Part shown: positions 34,547 through 43,022 of the stretch, in pieces | Layout: every line of letters starts with the position of its first letter | Position numbering within the stretch: position 1 is the first letter of the stretch | Source of the DNA: Phycisphaerales bacterium | GTDB lineage: Bacteria; Planctomycetota; Phycisphaerae; Phycisphaerales; UBA1924 | Assembly (NCBI GenBank): GCA_020849615.1 | Contig: JADLFW010000028.1 | Span: 62,001 to 126,000 of the forward strand | DNA: 64,000 nt | Reading direction: 5' to 3' | Notes under the pieces: model-generated | Database searches by the model: none | Told to the model about the DNA's origin: nothing | What the model saw: only the letters and a program-made list of their open reading frames with translations | Translations under genes and position numbers: made by a program

Positions 34547-37257
34547 GGCAGGGGGACCTTGGGTTCGGAGGAGCCCGACAGGCGGCCGCGCAGGCCCGGC
34601 CCGTTGCGGGAGTAGGTCATCTCGACCTCGCCGAGGCGGGCGGCCTGGAGCACGGCGACCTCTCGGAGGGCATCGTCTGAGGATGCGGCGGCGGCCTTGA
34701 GGAAGGGGTCATCCGCGGCCCGGCAGACCGCGACGGCCACGATGACGCCGACCCTGGGGTCGGCTTCCTGGCGGGCGACATCGCCGAGCACTTCCATCTC
34801 GGGGGAAATGCCGCCGTGGGGGAGGGTGGCGAGGATCATCATGCGTGCGGTGGGCGAGCAGGAGGGGTACCGGGCGGCCCAGGCGCGGGCGAGGGCCTCG
34901 CGCGGTTCGCCGGTGATCGAGCCGGCCCGGCCGACGCCGACCATGTGGCAGCGGGTGGCGACGGCGAGGGCGGGGAGGCGGTCTTCGGGGTCGGTGGCGA
35001 TGCGGGCGGTGAGCTGTTCGACGGGCATGATCGCTTCGTAGAGGGGGAAGCGGGTGACGGTGTTGGTCATGGTGGAGAGGCAGCCGATGCCGGGCTCGAA
35101 GACGCCGGCCATGCCGGTCTGGAAGCCTTGGAGGACGCGCCAGCGGAGACGGACGAGCTCGGAGGCGGCGGCCTCGGCCATCCAGCCGGTCTCGCCGACA
35201 TCGCCCCAGACATCGGCCTCGATGGCCTCGCCCGGCATGAGCCGCAGGCGGCGGTCGAGGCCGACGACCTCGGGCTGGACGAATCGCTGGGCCGATTCGC
35301 TCGACACGATGAGGTTGGGGGCGAAGAGGAAGCGGGTGTCAACGGTCAGGCCCGCGCCGACGCTGAGCGGGAAACTGGAGATGTTGCGGATGCGGAGGTG
35401 GACGCGTACGGGCTGGAGGGCGGTGGCGACGGGGTCGCTGACCTCGGCGTTGATGGACATGTAGGAAGAGGGGTCCAGCACCATCTCGTCGAGGGAGGGC
35501 GGCACGGAGCGGCCGAAGTCGCGGGCCTTCACGGTGAGCCCGGTGAGGGGCTCATCGCGGCCCGTGAGCTTCATGAAGCGGGTCCGGGCCGCGGCGCCCA
35601 GGACGCCCATCGGGTCGGCCGCCGCGAGCGAGAGGAAGTCGGCGGCGGCCTGTTCTTTCTGGCCCAGCATCTCGCGGCAGGTGGCGACGCCGAAGCGGGC
35701 CGCGGCGACGGTGTCGTTGAGGGGGAGGAGAGTTTCGAGCGCTTTCTCCGGGCCGCTGGTGCGCAGCTCGACCCAGCCGCGGGCGACGATCTGCTCGGCG
35801 TCCTCAACGGGGGGCTGGCCCTCGGGCGGGCGGGGCGTGAGATCGTCGATCTTTTCCTGGTCGAACTCCACCTGGTCGAGGTGGGTGTTGGTCATGCCGC
35901 GGATCATCTGGGCCTCGAGGAGCAGGCGGCGGACCTCGGCCCGGACGTCCTCGATGGGCATGCCGCGCGGCAGTTTTTCGGGGTTCTGGAGGTTGTCGTA
36001 GAGCTGGGCCACGCTGGCGCCGAAGTCGCCGACCGCGCTGTCGAGGATGTTGTCGCCTTCGGCGAGGCCCTTGTCGACGGTCTTCTTGAACTCGATGAGC
36101 GTGCTGAGGGCGTCGGGGTCGCCGTGGACCATGGCGGCCAGGACGCGGACGCGCTCCATGTCGATGTCGAGGCGGATGTCCTTGGCCCGGGGCATGTTCG
36201 CGGTGGGCTGGAGGGCGAGCTCGGCCTCCTCGACCTTGCGCTCGGTGTTCCGGCGGTTCATGAAGACGTAGTCGCTGAGCATCTGCACGGGGACCTGGGG
36301 GCCCTGGTCCTGCCACATGAGCACGAGCGATTCGATGAAGATCCTGGCGTCGGGCTGCTGTCCGCTGCGGCTGATGAGCGAGCGGCCCAGCGTGTGGAAG
36401 CGGTTGGCCTGGTCGAAGACACCCTGGGCCGCCATCTCGCGGGCCATCCACAGCTGCGTGGTGGGGTCCATGGGGTCGGCGTAGAGCAGGTTGGCGATGA
36501 GTTCCATCCGGCCCAGCGGGTCGGGGACACGCTGGGAGAAGTACACCGCGGCTTCCTGCGCGGCCTCCTTGTTGGTGGGGTCGAGCTGCGCCGCCAGCTT
36601 CACCTTCTCGAGGAATCCCTTCTCATCGCCCAGCTCGCGGCGGAGCTGGGCCGAGTCCATCGCCAGCCGGCTGCGGACAGCGGTGTCGATCGAGTTGCCT
36701 TCCGGGCCGAGGAACCGTTCGTAGGCCTCCAGGCGCTGATCGAGCGTCTGGGTGCGGTTGAGGCGGCTGGTGATGAGGCGGAGCACGGTCACCCCGTCCT
36801 TGGGGTCAAGGTCCAGGATCCGGCGGCAGGTCGCCGTGATGGCGTCTTCCTCTTCCATCCGCCACGCCGCCTCGCCCAGGCGGTGGGCGAGTTCGAGGTC
36901 GCTGGGCGCGAGGCGCTGGGCCTCTTCGAGCACCCGGTAGGTAATCCGGTAGTCGCGGGGCAAGTCGACCACCTGCTGGCGGAGGTCGAGCACGGCCATG
37001 CGGGTCAGGGCCTGCGAGGTGTACTGGTCGAGCGTGATCTTGAGGGGGGCCGATTCAGGTGGAACCACCGGGTTTTCAGCCGGGGGGGTCTGAACGTCGG
37101 CCGGGCCTGGCTGGATAGGGGTGGGCTGGGGCGGCGGAGCCGGGTCGGTGGGCGCGGGTTGTGAGAGGGCAAAGGGTGTTCCCGCGGTCAGGGCGACCGC
37201 CAGGGTGAGACGCCCGCAGAGGCCACCGGAGATCAACCGCCCGCTTGTAGAGCCCAT
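34543..37257 (-). CDS. Secreted TPR-like repeat protein
   Basis: This 904-residue protein starts at ATG 37257, giving a signal peptide (SGGLCGRLTLAVALTAGTPFALSQPA, about residues 9-34). A Pro-rich linker (35-70) follows, then a long helical-repeat region with TPR-like pairs, for example YRVLEEAQRLAPSDLELAHRLGEAAWRMEEED. From about residue 580 it becomes more mixed, with a beta-rich segment near 610-740. No enzyme motif was seen. It should be periplasmic and bind proteins. The start region overlaps the small membrane protein gene by 25 bases and its stop overlaps the flippase-like gene. Confidence 0.82.
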   Translation of the reverse strand: MGSTSGRLISGGLCGRLTLAVALTAGTPFALSQPAPTDPAPPPQPTPIQPGPADVQTPPAENPVVPPESAPLKITLDQYTSQALTRMAVLDLRQQVVDLPRDYRITYRVLEEAQRLAPSDLELAHRLGEAAWRMEEEDAITATCRRILDLDPKDGVTVLRLITSRLNRTQTLDQRLEAYERFLGPEGNSIDTAVRSRLAMDSAQLRRELGDEKGFLEKVKLAAQLDPTNKEAAQEAAVYFSQRVPDPLGRMELIANLLYADPMDPTTQLWMAREMAAQGVFDQANRFHTLGRSLISRSGQQPDARIFIESLVLMWQDQGPQVPVQMLSDYVFMNRRNTERKVEEAELALQPTANMPRAKDIRLDIDMERVRVLAAMVHGDPDALSTLIEFKKTVDKGLAEGDNILDSAVGDFGASVAQLYDNLQNPEKLPRGMPIEDVRAEVRRLLLEAQMIRGMTNTHLDQVEFDQEKIDDLTPRPPEGQPPVEDAEQIVARGWVELRTSGPEKALETLLPLNDTVAAARFGVATCREMLGQKEQAAADFLSLAAADPMGVLGAAARTRFMKLTGRDEPLTGLTVKARDFGRSVPPSLDEMVLDPSSYMSINAEVSDPVATALQPVRVHLRIRNISSFPLSVGAGLTVDTRFLFAPNLIVSSESAQRFVQPEVVGLDRRLRLMPGEAIEADVWGDVGETGWMAEAAASELVRLRWRVLQGFQTGMAGVFEPGIGCLSTMTNTVTRFPLYEAIMPVEQLTARIATDPEDRLPALAVATRCHMVGVGRAGSITGEPREALARAWAARYPSCSPTARMMILATLPHGGISPEMEVLGDVARQEADPRVGVIVAVAVCRAADDPFLKAAAASSDDALREVAVLQAARLGEVEMTYSRNGPGLRGRLSGSSEPKVPLP

Positions 37258-37544
37258 AACACCGCTCCGAGGCCGCCCAGGAAGGTCAGAAAACTCGCCA
37301 GCTCGAGCCCCAGCATGAGGCGACGGCTGGCGTACGGGAAGAGACGGTCCGCGACCAGGACCATGAAGACCAGCTGCCCGCCCGCCGCCATCGTGACGCC
37401 GCCCAGGAGGCTGATGCCCTTGAGGATCGGCCACTCGCGCGGCCCGCTCAAGATCGCCCACCAACCCGAGACGACCATCAGCCACGCCCAGGCGGCCGCG
37501 GCGATGAGCCGAACCCCGAGACTGATCCGCTGCGTCAGGCCCAC
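37233..37544 (-). CDS. Small three- to four-helix membrane protein
   Basis: This 103-residue hydrophobic protein (GTG 37544) has helices around residues 10-32, 42-67 and 76-100, with short polar ends. Its last 25 bases overlap the start of the secreted TPR gene, and the three minus-strand genes from here to 33458 form an overlapping operon. No family was recognised. A membrane partner of the TPR protein is a reasonable guess from position only. Confidence 0.7.
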   Translation of the reverse strand: MGLTQRISLGVRLIAAAAWAWLMVVSGWWAILSGPREWPILKGISLLGGVTMAAGGQLVFMVLVADRLFPYASRRLMLGLELASFLTFLGGLGAVLWALQAGG

Positions 37545-37610
37545 ACCCGCTCCTACGGGACCGGCCCGGCGTTGTTCGCCCGCCCCGCGGATGGGGCGGC
37601 GGCCGCCGGG

Positions 37611-39494
37611 TCAGCCCATCGCCATGGTGACGAGGAACTCCGCGTTGGTCTTGACCTTCTTGAGGCGGCCCTTGAGCAGCTCCATGGCCTCGACGACGTT
37701 CATGTCGCTGAGGACCTTGCGGAGACGGTAGACCAGCTCGAGCTCCTTGGGATCAAGCAGCAGCTCCTCGCGGCGGGTGCCGGAGGCGGCGATGTCGATG
37801 CAGGGGTAGATCCGCTTGTCCATCAGCTTGCGGTCCAGGTGCAGCTCGCTGTTTCCGGTGCCCTTGAACTCCTCGAAGATCACCTCGTCCATCTTGGAGC
37901 CGGTGTCGACGAGGGCGGTGCCGATGATGGTGAGGCTGCCGCCCTTCTCGATGGCGCGGGCCGAGCCGAAGAACTTCTTGGGGCGCTGCAGCGCGTTGGA
38001 GTCGAGGCCGCCCGTCATGATCTTGCCGGAGTGCGGCATCTCGGCGTTGTAGGCCCGGGCCAGGCGGGTGATCGAGTCGAGCAGGATGACGACATCATCG
38101 CCGAACTCGACCATGCGGCGGGCCTTCTCGATGACCATCTCGGCGACCTGCACGTGGCGCGAGCTCTGCTCGTCGAAGGTGCTGGCGACGACCTCGACGT
38201 TCTTGCCCTGGCAGTTGCGGCGGAAGTCGGTCACTTCCTCGGGGCGCTCGTCCACCAGCAGCACGATGATCTTGACATCGCCGAAGTTGCGGGTGATCGC
38301 CTTGGTCATCTTCTGCAGCAACACCGTCTTGCCGGTGCGGGGCGGCGCGACGATCAGGGCCCGCTGGCCCTTGCCGATCGGCGCGACCAGGTCGATGATG
38401 CGGCACTCGATGTCGGCGGGGTCGGTCTCGAGGATGAACCGCTGCTCGGGGTGCAGGGGCGTCAGGTCCTCGAAGTTCACGAGGTCGTGGATCCTGGCGG
38501 GGTCGCGGCCGTTGACCTTGTCGACCCGCAGCAGCGCGAAGTACCGCTCGCTCTCCTTGGGCGGGCGGACCACGCCGTGCACCACCATCCCGCGGCGCAG
38601 GCCGAAGCGGCGCACCTGCGAGGGCGAGATGTAGATGTCGTCCGGGCCCGGCAGGTAGCTCTGCTCCGCCGAGCGGAGGAAGCCGAAGCCGTCGGGCATG
38701 ATCTCGAGGGTGCCCTCGCCGAACATCAGGCCCTGCTTGGCGGCCCGGGCTTTGAGGATCTTGAAGATCAGGTCCTGCTTGGGGACCTGGTGGAAGTCGG
38801 TGAGGCCTTCCTTCTCGGCGACCTTGAAGAGCGGCTCGAGCTCCATGCGCTGCAACTCGGAGATGCTGATGGCGTTGGCCGCGGTCTTGGGATCGGCCGT
38901 CTTGGCGATCCGCTCCAGCTCCGCCGCCTCCCGCTCCAGCTCCTCATCGCTGGGGAGCGTGAAGTCCTGGTAGTACGGGCGCTGCGGGCCGCCGCCGCCC
39001 ATGCTCATCCCGCCCCCACCGCCGCCCCCGCCCATGCCCATCCCGCCGCCCTTGCGACGCTTGCGCTTGCGCCGGAAGCCGCGGTCCATCATCATCGGGC
39101 CACCGCCCCCACCACCGCCCGGGCCGTAGTCGTTGCCGTGGCCGCCGCCGGGCCCGCCCTGCGGGCCGCCGGGCCCGTTGGGACGCCGCTCGGGCTGACC
39201 CCCGGGGCCATCGCCGCCGCCGCCGCCCGACGCTTCGGACCGCGGCTCGGGGCGGGTGTCGGGACGCGCTTCGGGGCGGGCCGGTTCGGGCCGGGGCTCC
39301 GACTTGGCATCCGACTTGGGCTCGCCGCGCGGCTCACCCTCGCCGCGGGATGCATCATCGCGGCGCGCGGGCGGGCCCGACCGATGGCGCGGCCCGCCGC
39401 CCGATCGGCGCTCCCCGCCTTCCGGCGCGGGCGCTGCATCGCCCGATCCCTGAGACTTGGAGGGCTGATCCACGTAGTTCTGCGACTTGGCCAT
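37611..39494 (-). CDS. rho: Transcription termination factor Rho with long disordered N-terminus
   Basis: This 627-residue protein is a hexameric RNA-dependent ATPase that ends transcription. The C-terminal 430 residues are a standard Rho: an RNA-binding cold-shock-like domain ([25 protein letters not shown]), Walker A APPRTGKT, and Walker B ending in [16 protein letters not shown]. The first about 190 residues are unusual, being rich in Arg, Gly, Pro, Ser and Glu with poly-Gly and a basic patch [16 protein letters not shown] 39494 has AGGAAG upstream. Insertions near the Rho N-terminus are common in high-GC phyla. The same strand carries coaE, hpt and ppa upstream. Confidence 0.97.
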   Translation of the reverse strand: MAKSQNYVDQPSKSQGSGDAAPAPEGGERRSGGGPRHRSGPPARRDDASRGEGEPRGEPKSDAKSEPRPEPARPEARPDTRPEPRSEASGGGGGDGPGGQPERRPNGPGGPQGGPGGGHGNDYGPGGGGGGGPMMMDRGFRRKRKRRKGGGMGMGGGGGGGGMSMGGGGPQRPYYQDFTLPSDEELEREAAELERIAKTADPKTAANAISISELQRMELEPLFKVAEKEGLTDFHQVPKQDLIFKILKARAAKQGLMFGEGTLEIMPDGFGFLRSAEQSYLPGPDDIYISPSQVRRFGLRRGMVVHGVVRPPKESERYFALLRVDKVNGRDPARIHDLVNFEDLTPLHPEQRFILETDPADIECRIIDLVAPIGKGQRALIVAPPRTGKTVLLQKMTKAITRNFGDVKIIVLLVDERPEEVTDFRRNCQGKNVEVVASTFDEQSSRHVQVAEMVIEKARRMVEFGDDVVILLDSITRLARAYNAEMPHSGKIMTGGLDSNALQRPKKFFGSARAIEKGGSLTIIGTALVDTGSKMDEVIFEEFKGTGNSELHLDRKLMDKRIYPCIDIAASGTRREELLLDPKELELVYRLRKVLSDMNVVEAMELLKGRLKKVKTNAEFLVTMAMG

Positions 39495-39886
39495 CGGCTG
39501 CTGCTTCCTGACGCGCCGCCCGCCCAGGTCACGCAAGCTCCAACGCTCGCGCCATCCGAATGGATCACCCGCCGGGCTCAACTGAAACTTGGGAAATACC
39601 CGCTCCGGGCCTCATGCCCGCACGGGTCTTTGTGGCTGGGAAATGCTCGGCCCTTTCGGCCGATCGGGCCCCGATGCCATCGGCATCAGCGCCCCCGGGG
39701 TCGCGGCTCGCCGGGGAGCCGTTCGACGCCCCCAAGTATACCGCGCTCGCGGCGATCAAGACACCCTAATCAAGACTCCCCGATCAAGACACGCTAATCC
39801 GGCCACCCTGATTCGGCCCGAGGTGCGGGGCCCGTTCCGGCGACGGATCGCACCCTGTTCCGCGCCGCCGGCCCGGCCCGCGCGGC
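39495..39886 (-). other. rho upstream spacer, no gene seen
   Basis: This 392-base region lies between the end of the CoaE fusion gene and rho. It contains short inverted repeats near 39640-39700 and a repeated ATCAAGAC motif (about 39757, 39770, 39782). An autoregulated rho leader would be expected here, but no defined attenuator was recognised. Confidence 0.4.
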
Positions 39887-41041
39887 TCAGGCGGGCCCGG
39901 CGGCGGCGGCCCGGGCCCGCGCTACGACCTCCGCGATGCGCCGCCGCAGGGCTTCGCGGTCGCCATCATTCACGATCACTTCATGCGCGGCGGCCCGCTT
40001 GCGGTCCAGCGGCCACTGGGCCTTCTCGCGCCGGTCGAGTTCCTGCGGCGACCAGCCGCGAGTCTCCATGACCCGCCGGAGGCGGACTTCGCGCGGCGCA
40101 TCGACGAACACGATGCGGTCGCACTCGGCATCCACGCCCGCCTCGAGGAGGAGCGGCGCATCGATGACGGCGATCGTGGCGCCGGCGGCGCGGGCCCGGG
40201 CGATGAGCTCGGCCCGTCGCGACTTCACGAGCGGGTGGACGAGGCCTTCGAGGCGCTCGCGCTCGACGGGGCGCTCGAAGATGATGCGGGCGATGGCGGC
40301 CCGGTCGGCCCGGCCCGCCGCGTCCAGCACGCCTCCCCCCCACCACTCGACCAGCTTCGACTTCACCTCGGGGCGTTCCAGCGCGGCCCGGGCCTCGGCG
40401 TCGGAATCGACGATGACCGCGCCCAGATCCGCCATGGCCCGGGCCACCTCGCTCTTGCCGGCGCCGATGCCGCCGACAAGGCCGATCACGATGACGCCTT
40501 CGTGCGCCGGGGCGTGCGCGGGCCGGGGTGTGGTGGCGGGCGCTGGCGCGGGCCGCGGCCGACCATCCATCGCGGCCCGGACCTTTCTCATGATGCCCTC
40601 GGGGTCATCGACGTGCAGGAAGTAGACCTCGGTCCACGCGGTGCCGGGCGTGGCCATTCCCACCGTTCCCACGCCGAGCAGCCGTTCGAGGAGGGAACGG
40701 TGGATGGTGATGTGCTGGATGTTGCGGAGCGGGAGGTCGGCGATGTCGCGGCGGAGGACGCCGGCCCGGCGGACGATGCGGCGATCGGTGAGGAGGTAGG
40801 AGCGGGAGGCCCACTCGAGGATCTCCCACATGAACTTGAGCACGGCGATGGCGGCGGCGCCGAGCACGACCCAGGCGCCCCCCGCGGCCCGTGCGGCGCT
40901 GAACCCCCAGGCGGCCAGCGCCGCGATGAGGCCCATCACGATGATGAGGGTCAGCGAGCGGATCAGCACGAACCAGACGCTGGGGCGGATGGACAGCAGG
41001 ACTGTCTCGCCGCCGATGCCGGCGCCGGGAGCCGGGCCCAT
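39887..41041 (-). CDS. coaE: Fusion of bacterial PH domain (YdbS-like) and dephospho-CoA kinase
   Basis: This 384-residue protein joins two parts. Residues 1-155 hold two membrane helices and a bacterial PH (DUF304) domain (RSYLLTDRRIVRRAGVLRRDIADLPLRNIQHITIHRS). After a Pro/Ala/His linker, residues 180-384 are dephospho-CoA kinase, the last step of CoA synthesis. The P-loop is GLVGGIGAGKSEVA (about 185-198), and DSDAEAR and DAPLLLEAG are also present. The frame is open with no break between the parts. ATG 41041 is used; TTG 41053 overlaps the hpt stop and GTG 41044 is also possible. The enzyme would be tethered to the membrane, which is unusual. Confidence 0.88.
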   Translation of the reverse strand: MGPAPGAGIGGETVLLSIRPSVWFVLIRSLTLIIVMGLIAALAAWGFSAARAAGGAWVVLGAAAIAVLKFMWEILEWASRSYLLTDRRIVRRAGVLRRDIADLPLRNIQHITIHRSLLERLLGVGTVGMATPGTAWTEVYFLHVDDPEGIMRKVRAAMDGRPRPAPAPATTPRPAHAPAHEGVIVIGLVGGIGAGKSEVARAMADLGAVIVDSDAEARAALERPEVKSKLVEWWGGGVLDAAGRADRAAIARIIFERPVERERLEGLVHPLVKSRRAELIARARAAGATIAVIDAPLLLEAGVDAECDRIVFVDAPREVRLRRVMETRGWSPQELDRREKAQWPLDRKRAAAHEVIVNDGDREALRRRIAEVVARARAAAAGPA

Positions 41042-41049
41042 CACGGGGG

Positions 41050-41679
41050 TCAAGCACGCGACTCCAGGGCCGAGGTCGCCGCGGCGCGGAGCACCGCGAT
41101 CTGCGGATAGTTGCGGTAGAAGCCGTCGTAGTCGAGCCCGTAGCCGACGACGAACTCATCGGGGATGTCGAACCCCGAGTAATCGGCGTCGATGCGCTCC
41201 TTCCGGCACGACTCGGGCTTGCGGAGCAGCACGCAGATGCGGACGCTGGCCGGGCCCTGCTCCTGGATCAGGCGCTTGACGACCGCCAGGGTCTGGCCGG
41301 TGTCGAGGATGTCATCGACGATCACGACGTGCTTGCCGGCGAGGTCCTGGGGCAGCTCGCCCGCGATCTTGGCGCCCTTGGAGGCCATCGACCTGCCGGG
41401 GTAGCTCGAGACCGCGACCACGCGGAGGCACAGCATCATCGGCATCTGGCGGATGAGGTCGGCGGTGAAGACCAGGGCCCCGGTGAGGATGGGGATGAGA
41501 ACAACCTGGGCATCGGCGGGGTCGTGGTGGCGGTCGATCGCCCGCTGCAGGTCCGCGGCGACCTCGGCGCCCATCGCGCGCACCCGGGCCGCGATGGCCT
41601 CCCGGTCGATCAGCACTCGGTCGATGTCGCGGAACAGGGGGGGCTCCTTCGTCGCCAAATCGCAAAGAGCAAATGGCAA
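41050..41679 (-). CDS. hpt: Hypoxanthine phosphoribosyltransferase
   Basis: This enzyme salvages hypoxanthine or guanine with PRPP to give IMP or GMP. The PRPP-binding motif is VVIVDDILDTGQT (about residues 117-129), and the flexible-loop region SSYPGRSMASKGAK and the base-binding FVVGYGLDYDGFYRNYP are in place. As drawn it has 209 residues, but the first about 15 are outside the family core. ATG 41679 lies inside a 7-bp tandem repeat. An AAGGAG just downstream hints that translation may begin later, near LFRDIDRVLI, although no ATG stands there. The CoaE fusion follows directly. Confidence 0.93.
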   Translation of the reverse strand: MPFALCDLATKEPPLFRDIDRVLIDREAIAARVRAMGAEVAADLQRAIDRHHDPADAQVVLIPILTGALVFTADLIRQMPMMLCLRVVAVSSYPGRSMASKGAKIAGELPQDLAGKHVVIVDDILDTGQTLAVVKRLIQEQGPASVRICVLLRKPESCRKERIDADYSGFDIPDEFVVGYGLDYDGFYRNYPQIAVLRAAATSALESRA

Positions 41680-41688
41680 ATCGCAAAC
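41654..41688 (-). repeat. 7-bp tandem repeat (ATTTGCx) covering the hpt start
   Basis: On the minus strand the units read about ATTTGCG, ATTTGCC, ATTTGCT, CTTTGCG and ATTTGGC. The annotated hpt start codon is formed within the block, so unit number or phase would change the hpt N-terminus. Confidence 0.85.
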
Positions 41689-41747
41689 GTCGTCCGCCGA
41701 AAGTCTACCGCGCCCGAATCAGCACGGGAGTCCCCCGGGCCCCTCTG

Positions 41748-41782
41748 ATTTGCCCTTTGTCATTTGCTATTTGCTATTTGCG
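41748..41782 (+). repeat. 7-bp tandem repeat (ATTTGCx) at the ppa 3' end
   Basis: Five units, ATTTGCC, CTTTGTC, ATTTGCT, ATTTGCT and ATTTGCG, lie in tandem. The ppa stop codon (41774-41776 on the other strand) is inside it. It shares its core with the block at the hpt start 60 bases away, but in the opposite orientation, so the two make an inverted pair. Confidence 0.85.
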
Positions 41783-42340
41783 GAGCCCCTTCATCCCTCC
41801 GGTCCGCCGCAGCTTCTCGTAGCGGGTCAGGGAGTCCTCGATGATCGCGTGGGCGGCCTCGGCGGGCATGATCTCATCGACCTCGACTTCCTTGCCCTCC
41901 AGCGTCTTGTAGTCCTCGAAGAACCGGCGGAGCATCTTGAAGATGTGCCGGGGGAACTGGCTGGCGAGCTCGAACTCGCTGTAGATCGGGTCGCTGATCA
42001 GCACGCTGATGATCTTGTGGTCGGCCTGCCCGTGGTCCACCATGGACATGAGCCCGACGGCCCGGGCATCGCACAGGCACATCGGGGGGATCTGCTCGGT
42101 CGAGTACACCAGCACATCGAGGGGGTCATCATCCTCCGCGAGGGTCTGGGGGATGAACCCGTAGTTGGCGGGGTAGTAGACCGCGCTGGAGAGTACCCGG
42201 TCGAGCTTGAGCATCCCCGACCCCTTGTCGAGCTCGTACTTGTTGTTGGAGCCCTTGGGGATCTCGATCAGGGCCCGGAAGCAGCCGGGGAGTTCGAGCC
42301 CCTCGATGCCGGGCGTCACGTCGTGCCACGGGTGGATCAT
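41774..42340 (-). CDS. ppa: Inorganic pyrophosphatase, family I
   Basis: This 188-residue enzyme hydrolyses pyrophosphate and drives biosynthetic reactions. The family I core is complete: LIEIPKGSNNKYELDK, YYPANYGFIPQTLAEDDDPLDVLV with the metal-binding aspartates (EDDDPLDVLV, about residues 74-83), and a helix near FEDYKTLEGKEVEV. ATG 42340 (MIHPWHDV) gives the usual bacterial length. It is followed by hpt on the same strand, which fits a nucleotide-metabolism cluster with coaE. Both ends abut 7-bp tandem repeats. Confidence 0.96.
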   Translation of the reverse strand: MIHPWHDVTPGIEGLELPGCFRALIEIPKGSNNKYELDKGSGMLKLDRVLSSAVYYPANYGFIPQTLAEDDDPLDVLVYSTEQIPPMCLCDARAVGLMSMVDHGQADHKIISVLISDPIYSEFELASQFPRHIFKMLRRFFEDYKTLEGKEVEVDEIMPAEAAHAIIEDSLTRYEKLRRTGGMKGLRK

Positions 42341-42349
42341 GGAGAGAGG

Positions 42350-42384
42350 GTACAGGGGGAAGGGGACAGGGAACAGGGGGACGG
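42350..42384 (+). repeat. 7-bp purine-rich tandem repeat upstream of ppa
   Basis: Degenerate 7-bp units GTACAGG, GGGAAGG, GGACAGG, GAACAGG and GGGACGG, starting ten bases upstream of the ppa start codon. Apart from this, the 143-base spacer to the next gene shows nothing definite. Confidence 0.75.
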
Positions 42385-42483
42385 GACTCTGGATTGAGGC
42401 GTCCGGACGGTCCCGGATGAGAACTGGCGCGGCAAACTGATTCTCGGAACTCGGGGACCCACGAGTCGGCCCCATATCGGTGG

Positions 42484-42849
42484 TCATCGATGTTCAAGTC
42501 TCCGGCGCAGGGCGATCAGCATCTTGTTCACTTCGGTGATCAGTCCGCAAGCCGGGTCGGCGGCTTCATCCGTGCAATACCCCAGCCGCACCGCAAGCGT
42601 GAGCAGCGTTTGAAGCTCCATGAGGGAACCCCTGGCGATACTGAGAAAGTGAGCAAAGTCCCGTGTTGTGGACCTTGCATGCCCCTCCGCGATGTTTGCC
42701 GGCACGGACACCGCGGCACGGTTCACCTGAATGGTCAATCCATAGACTTCGTGAGCTGGGAATCTCCTGGCCAACCCGTAGGCGCAGACCGCGAGGTCCA
42801 TGGCCTTGTTCCAGACGATCAGGTCGCGGTGGGAGCTGATACTCATCAT
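42484..42849 (-). CDS. Four-helix bundle protein, S23/23S rRNA IVP family
   Basis: This 121-residue protein matches the four-helix bundle family first seen as proteins encoded in 23S rRNA intervening sequences. The start SSHRDLIVWNKAMDLAVCAYGLARRFPAHEVYGLTIQVNRAAVSVPANIAEGHAR is characteristic, with VPANIAEG highly conserved. Members are usually stand-alone genes outside rRNA, as here, and may be linked to diversity-generating or defence loci. None is visible nearby. The base composition is less GC-rich than its neighbours, suggesting transfer. Confidence 0.92.
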   Translation of the reverse strand: MMSISSHRDLIVWNKAMDLAVCAYGLARRFPAHEVYGLTIQVNRAAVSVPANIAEGHARSTTRDFAHFLSIARGSLMELQTLLTLAVRLGYCTDEAADPACGLITEVNKMLIALRRRLEHR

Positions 42850-42974
42850 CGCAAGCTAACGGCTCGAACACACCCACACCTTCGTGGGAACGACTTGCTG
42901 GAGCCCTCACGTTTGTGCGAATCGTCCGGCGCGGTGGACGTCAAACCTCGCGCCATTCCCGCGTTTGGTTGTCT

Positions 42975-43005
42975 GTTCCCTGGCCCCTGTTCCCTATTCC
43001 CTACC
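42975..43005 (+). repeat. 7-bp tandem repeat (GTTCCCT) upstream of pgi
   Basis: Units GTTCCCT, GGCCCCT, GTTCCCT and ATTCCCT in tandem, ending 18 bases before the pgi start. Its complement (AGGGAAC) resembles the purine block upstream of ppa. Confidence 0.75.
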
Positions 43006-43022
43006 CGCTGTACCCTTCCGCC

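Noticed and set aside
34816..37164. Long plus-strand frame opposite the secreted TPR gene
   Set aside because: Asp/Gly/Glu/His-rich antisense artefact without start signal or domain.
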